Shown in pieces: positions 62,097 through 64,000 of a DNA stretch of 64,000 nucleotides. The DNA is taken from assembly GCA_054601695.1 (NCBI GenBank), contig BAAHQB010000042.1:620001-684000 (forward strand), given 5' to 3'. Within the stretch, counting starts at the first letter, position 1, and every line of letters starts with the position of its first letter. The translations under genes and the position numbers were made by a program. Source of the DNA: Amorphochlora amoebiformis (Eukaryota > Cercozoa > Chlorarachniophyceae). Below the pieces are notes generated by a model. That model saw only the letters and a list, made by a program, of their open reading frames with translations, ran no database searches and was not told the origin of the DNA.

Positions 62097-62883
62097 ATGA
62101 ATCCAACCGCGTAAGGTGGAATTTAAGATGTGGACAAGTTTACAGGATAGCCATCAGATTTTAGCAAAGAGGTCTTCAATTAAACTCTGTGTCTTGCATG
62201 TCTACCCTTCAACTGAGGCATATTGTTCTCCGAGTTAGGATCAGATTACTCAGCATGTCTAAGTCCGAGGACCCATTGACTCCACCACAGTGTGGGGCTA
62301 TGGTGCTGTTTGGGATCACAGCAGATCGTGTTGTTAGGGTTAGGGTTACAGACAGGTTGAGGGTGGCTAGTGTTACCTCGATGACATGCGAGAAATTTCT
62401 TCACTTATCTTGTCCATAGAAGCGTGTTTCTTTAGATTGTACTTGGTTACTGATAACCTCCTGAGTGGTACAATAGGATTACTATTATTAGGTCTAATAG
62501 GATTATGGCTAGGGTTCGGGTCAGATTAGGATTAGGGTAAGGGTTATTTGGGATTTATTTGTTTAGGGTTATTGTTAGTGTAGGATTAAGATTAGGGTTA
62601 GGACGAGGGTTAGGGTTAGGATTAGGTTTTTCAGCGTGTCTTAGTCCGAGGACCATTCACTCTGTCAGGGTTAGGGTTAGGGTCAGGGTTAGAGAGGTGG
62701 GTAGGAATAGGTAGACTCGAATTAGGGTTGGGACTACATTTTAGATGGAAGTTGGGCTTTCGCGTCGCCTTCGAGGTTTGAGAAGATTGTTCCTGTATGT
62801 GGAAATACATTTATTGAAAATATGTACATATCTGTCTATGGATGTATACACATATGTATATATATATATATATATATATATGA

Positions 62884-62926
<43 letters not shown>

Positions 62927-62992
62927 TACATGTGTATAAAAAACACTTTTGGCTTCCATATTATAATAACAAATATGAGTGATAGAGCCTAA

Positions 62993-63066
<74 letters not shown>

Positions 63067-63550
63067 TAAGACATACACACAAACACATCTACATCACACT
63101 TTACACTCTCATACCAAACCGAAAAAAAAATTGACCAAAAATAAAAACCAGAAAAAAACCAAAACCTCTCCTGTCCTCATGTGGCGAGACAATCATCTGT
63201 CCAACTGGCCCTGACGTTATATCTAGACTTAGCGTTAGGGTTGGAGCTACTCACATTTAACTATTTCATTAGTGAGAATAGAGCTCTGAATAGAGTGATT
63301 ATGAAGCCTTAACAGTTTCTATAGCCCTCCTAACAGCGATTTTTACCTAAAGTGTGTCCGCGCTTTTCTAAGGCACGAAATAGAAGTTTTTGCTCGAGAT
63401 CGTTTCAGTTAGGGTTTAATGATTAGAGGTGTTATGAGTATGATAGCGAAGTAAGGGTTAGGGTTACGGAGTCATGGTTTAGACCTTTTTGGTTAGCAAC
63501 ACTCCATACGCTCCGACTATAGAGGATTGGGATTTGTTATTGTGTGTGTG

Positions 63551-63626
<76 letters not shown>

Positions 63627-63655
63627 ACATGTGTATATTTTATTTATGCGTTATA

Positions 63656-63699
<44 letters not shown>

Positions 63700-63939
63700 A
63701 TGTACATGTACATATATTTGTGTATAGTATATATGCATATATATTATATATATATATATATATAGTGTGTGTGCTTAAACATGCGTATAGATGTAAGTAC
63801 ACTCATCTACATATATACATACATACATACATACATCTATACATACACACATATGATATATATACACATCTTCAAGACTAGTACTACAGTAAGAATTAGA
63901 AATCCCATACGTCAGTCTGACATGCTCTTGACGCAAATG
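62097..63939 (+). CDS. Possible gene start, family unknown
   Basis: Three islands with plus-strand splice borders that agree in phase: 62097-62110 (ATG AAT CCA ACC GC, donor GTAAGG), 63497-63541 (acceptor TTTTTGGTTAG, coding [14 protein letters not shown], donor GTGTGT) and 63900-63939 (acceptor GAATTAG, coding [13 protein letters not shown], donor GTACGT). The product is not recognised. The intervening sequence holds telomeric repeats and TA tracts like the introns elsewhere in the window. The first exon is only 14 nt, so the start is the weakest part. The gene would run off the right edge. Confidence 0.32.
62240..62745. repeat. Degenerate TTAGGG arrays with two element copies
   Basis: Element copies at about 62240-62335 and 62628-62670 in degenerate TTAGGG, plus strand; the orientation relative to TTAGGG is as elsewhere. 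Confidence 0.8.
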
Positions 63940-64000
63940 GTACGTTGCGGCCTTAAACTGCTCGATCTAACAAGTTTCGATTAATCATTATCATCCAAAG

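Overview
This is nuclear DNA of a eukaryote, most likely a protist. The evidence is spliceosomal introns, an MSI1/RBBP4 histone chaperone, an actin-capping subunit, a box C/D snoRNP assembly factor, TTAGGG-type telomeric motifs, and an inserted scrap of mitochondrial DNA that reads TGA as Trp. I cannot name the species. At first sight the window is almost all simple sequence: (TA)n tracts everywhere, more than a dozen interstitial TTAGGG/CCCTAA arrays, and long (GA)n/(TC)n blocks. Nearly every long open frame in it is a translation of these repeats and is not a gene.

Read for short islands bounded by splice signals, the repeats turn out to be mostly introns. Layout: (1) about 122-12,393, plus strand: the 3' part of an MFS transporter of the oxalate/formate-antiporter type, 12 exons of 25-119 nt, its 5' part lying before the window. 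(2) 14,436-16,924, minus: F-actin capping protein alpha with an N-terminal ubiquitin-like domain ending in Gly-Gly, 8 exons. (3) 17,070-18,396, plus: an RBBP4/MSI1 WD40 protein, 2 exons, head to head with (2) across 145 bp. (4) about 20,428-22,722, minus: exons of a small coiled-coil gene. (5) 25,388 to about 54,000, minus: a coiled-coil gene of at least 33 microexons (30-254 nt, many 42 nt) spread over more than 28 kb. (6) 57,075-60,784, minus: a complete ZNHIT3/Hit1-like zinc-finger HIT protein, 133 residues in 7 exons. (7) 62,097 to the end, plus: a tentative gene start.

Three patterns link these genes. First, exon edges are copied into the neighbouring intron together with TA tracts. Copies upstream of an exon carry its acceptor and 5' edge, and copies downstream carry its 3' edge and donor. 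Second, telomeric arrays and pyrimidine repeats inside introns lie mostly with CCCTAA and TC on the transcribed-sense strand, so they supply CTAAC and pyrimidine tracts; some donors, acceptors and one stop codon fall in the telomeric repeat itself. Third, a short conserved element recurs about 27 times, always in the same orientation relative to the telomeric repeat. A mosaic mitochondrial insert (16S start, cob fragment, tRNA-His fragment) sits in one intron of gene (5).

All splice models come from reading the sequence by eye: GT-AG or GC-AG borders, reading-phase agreement and family resemblance. No search or transcript data were available.
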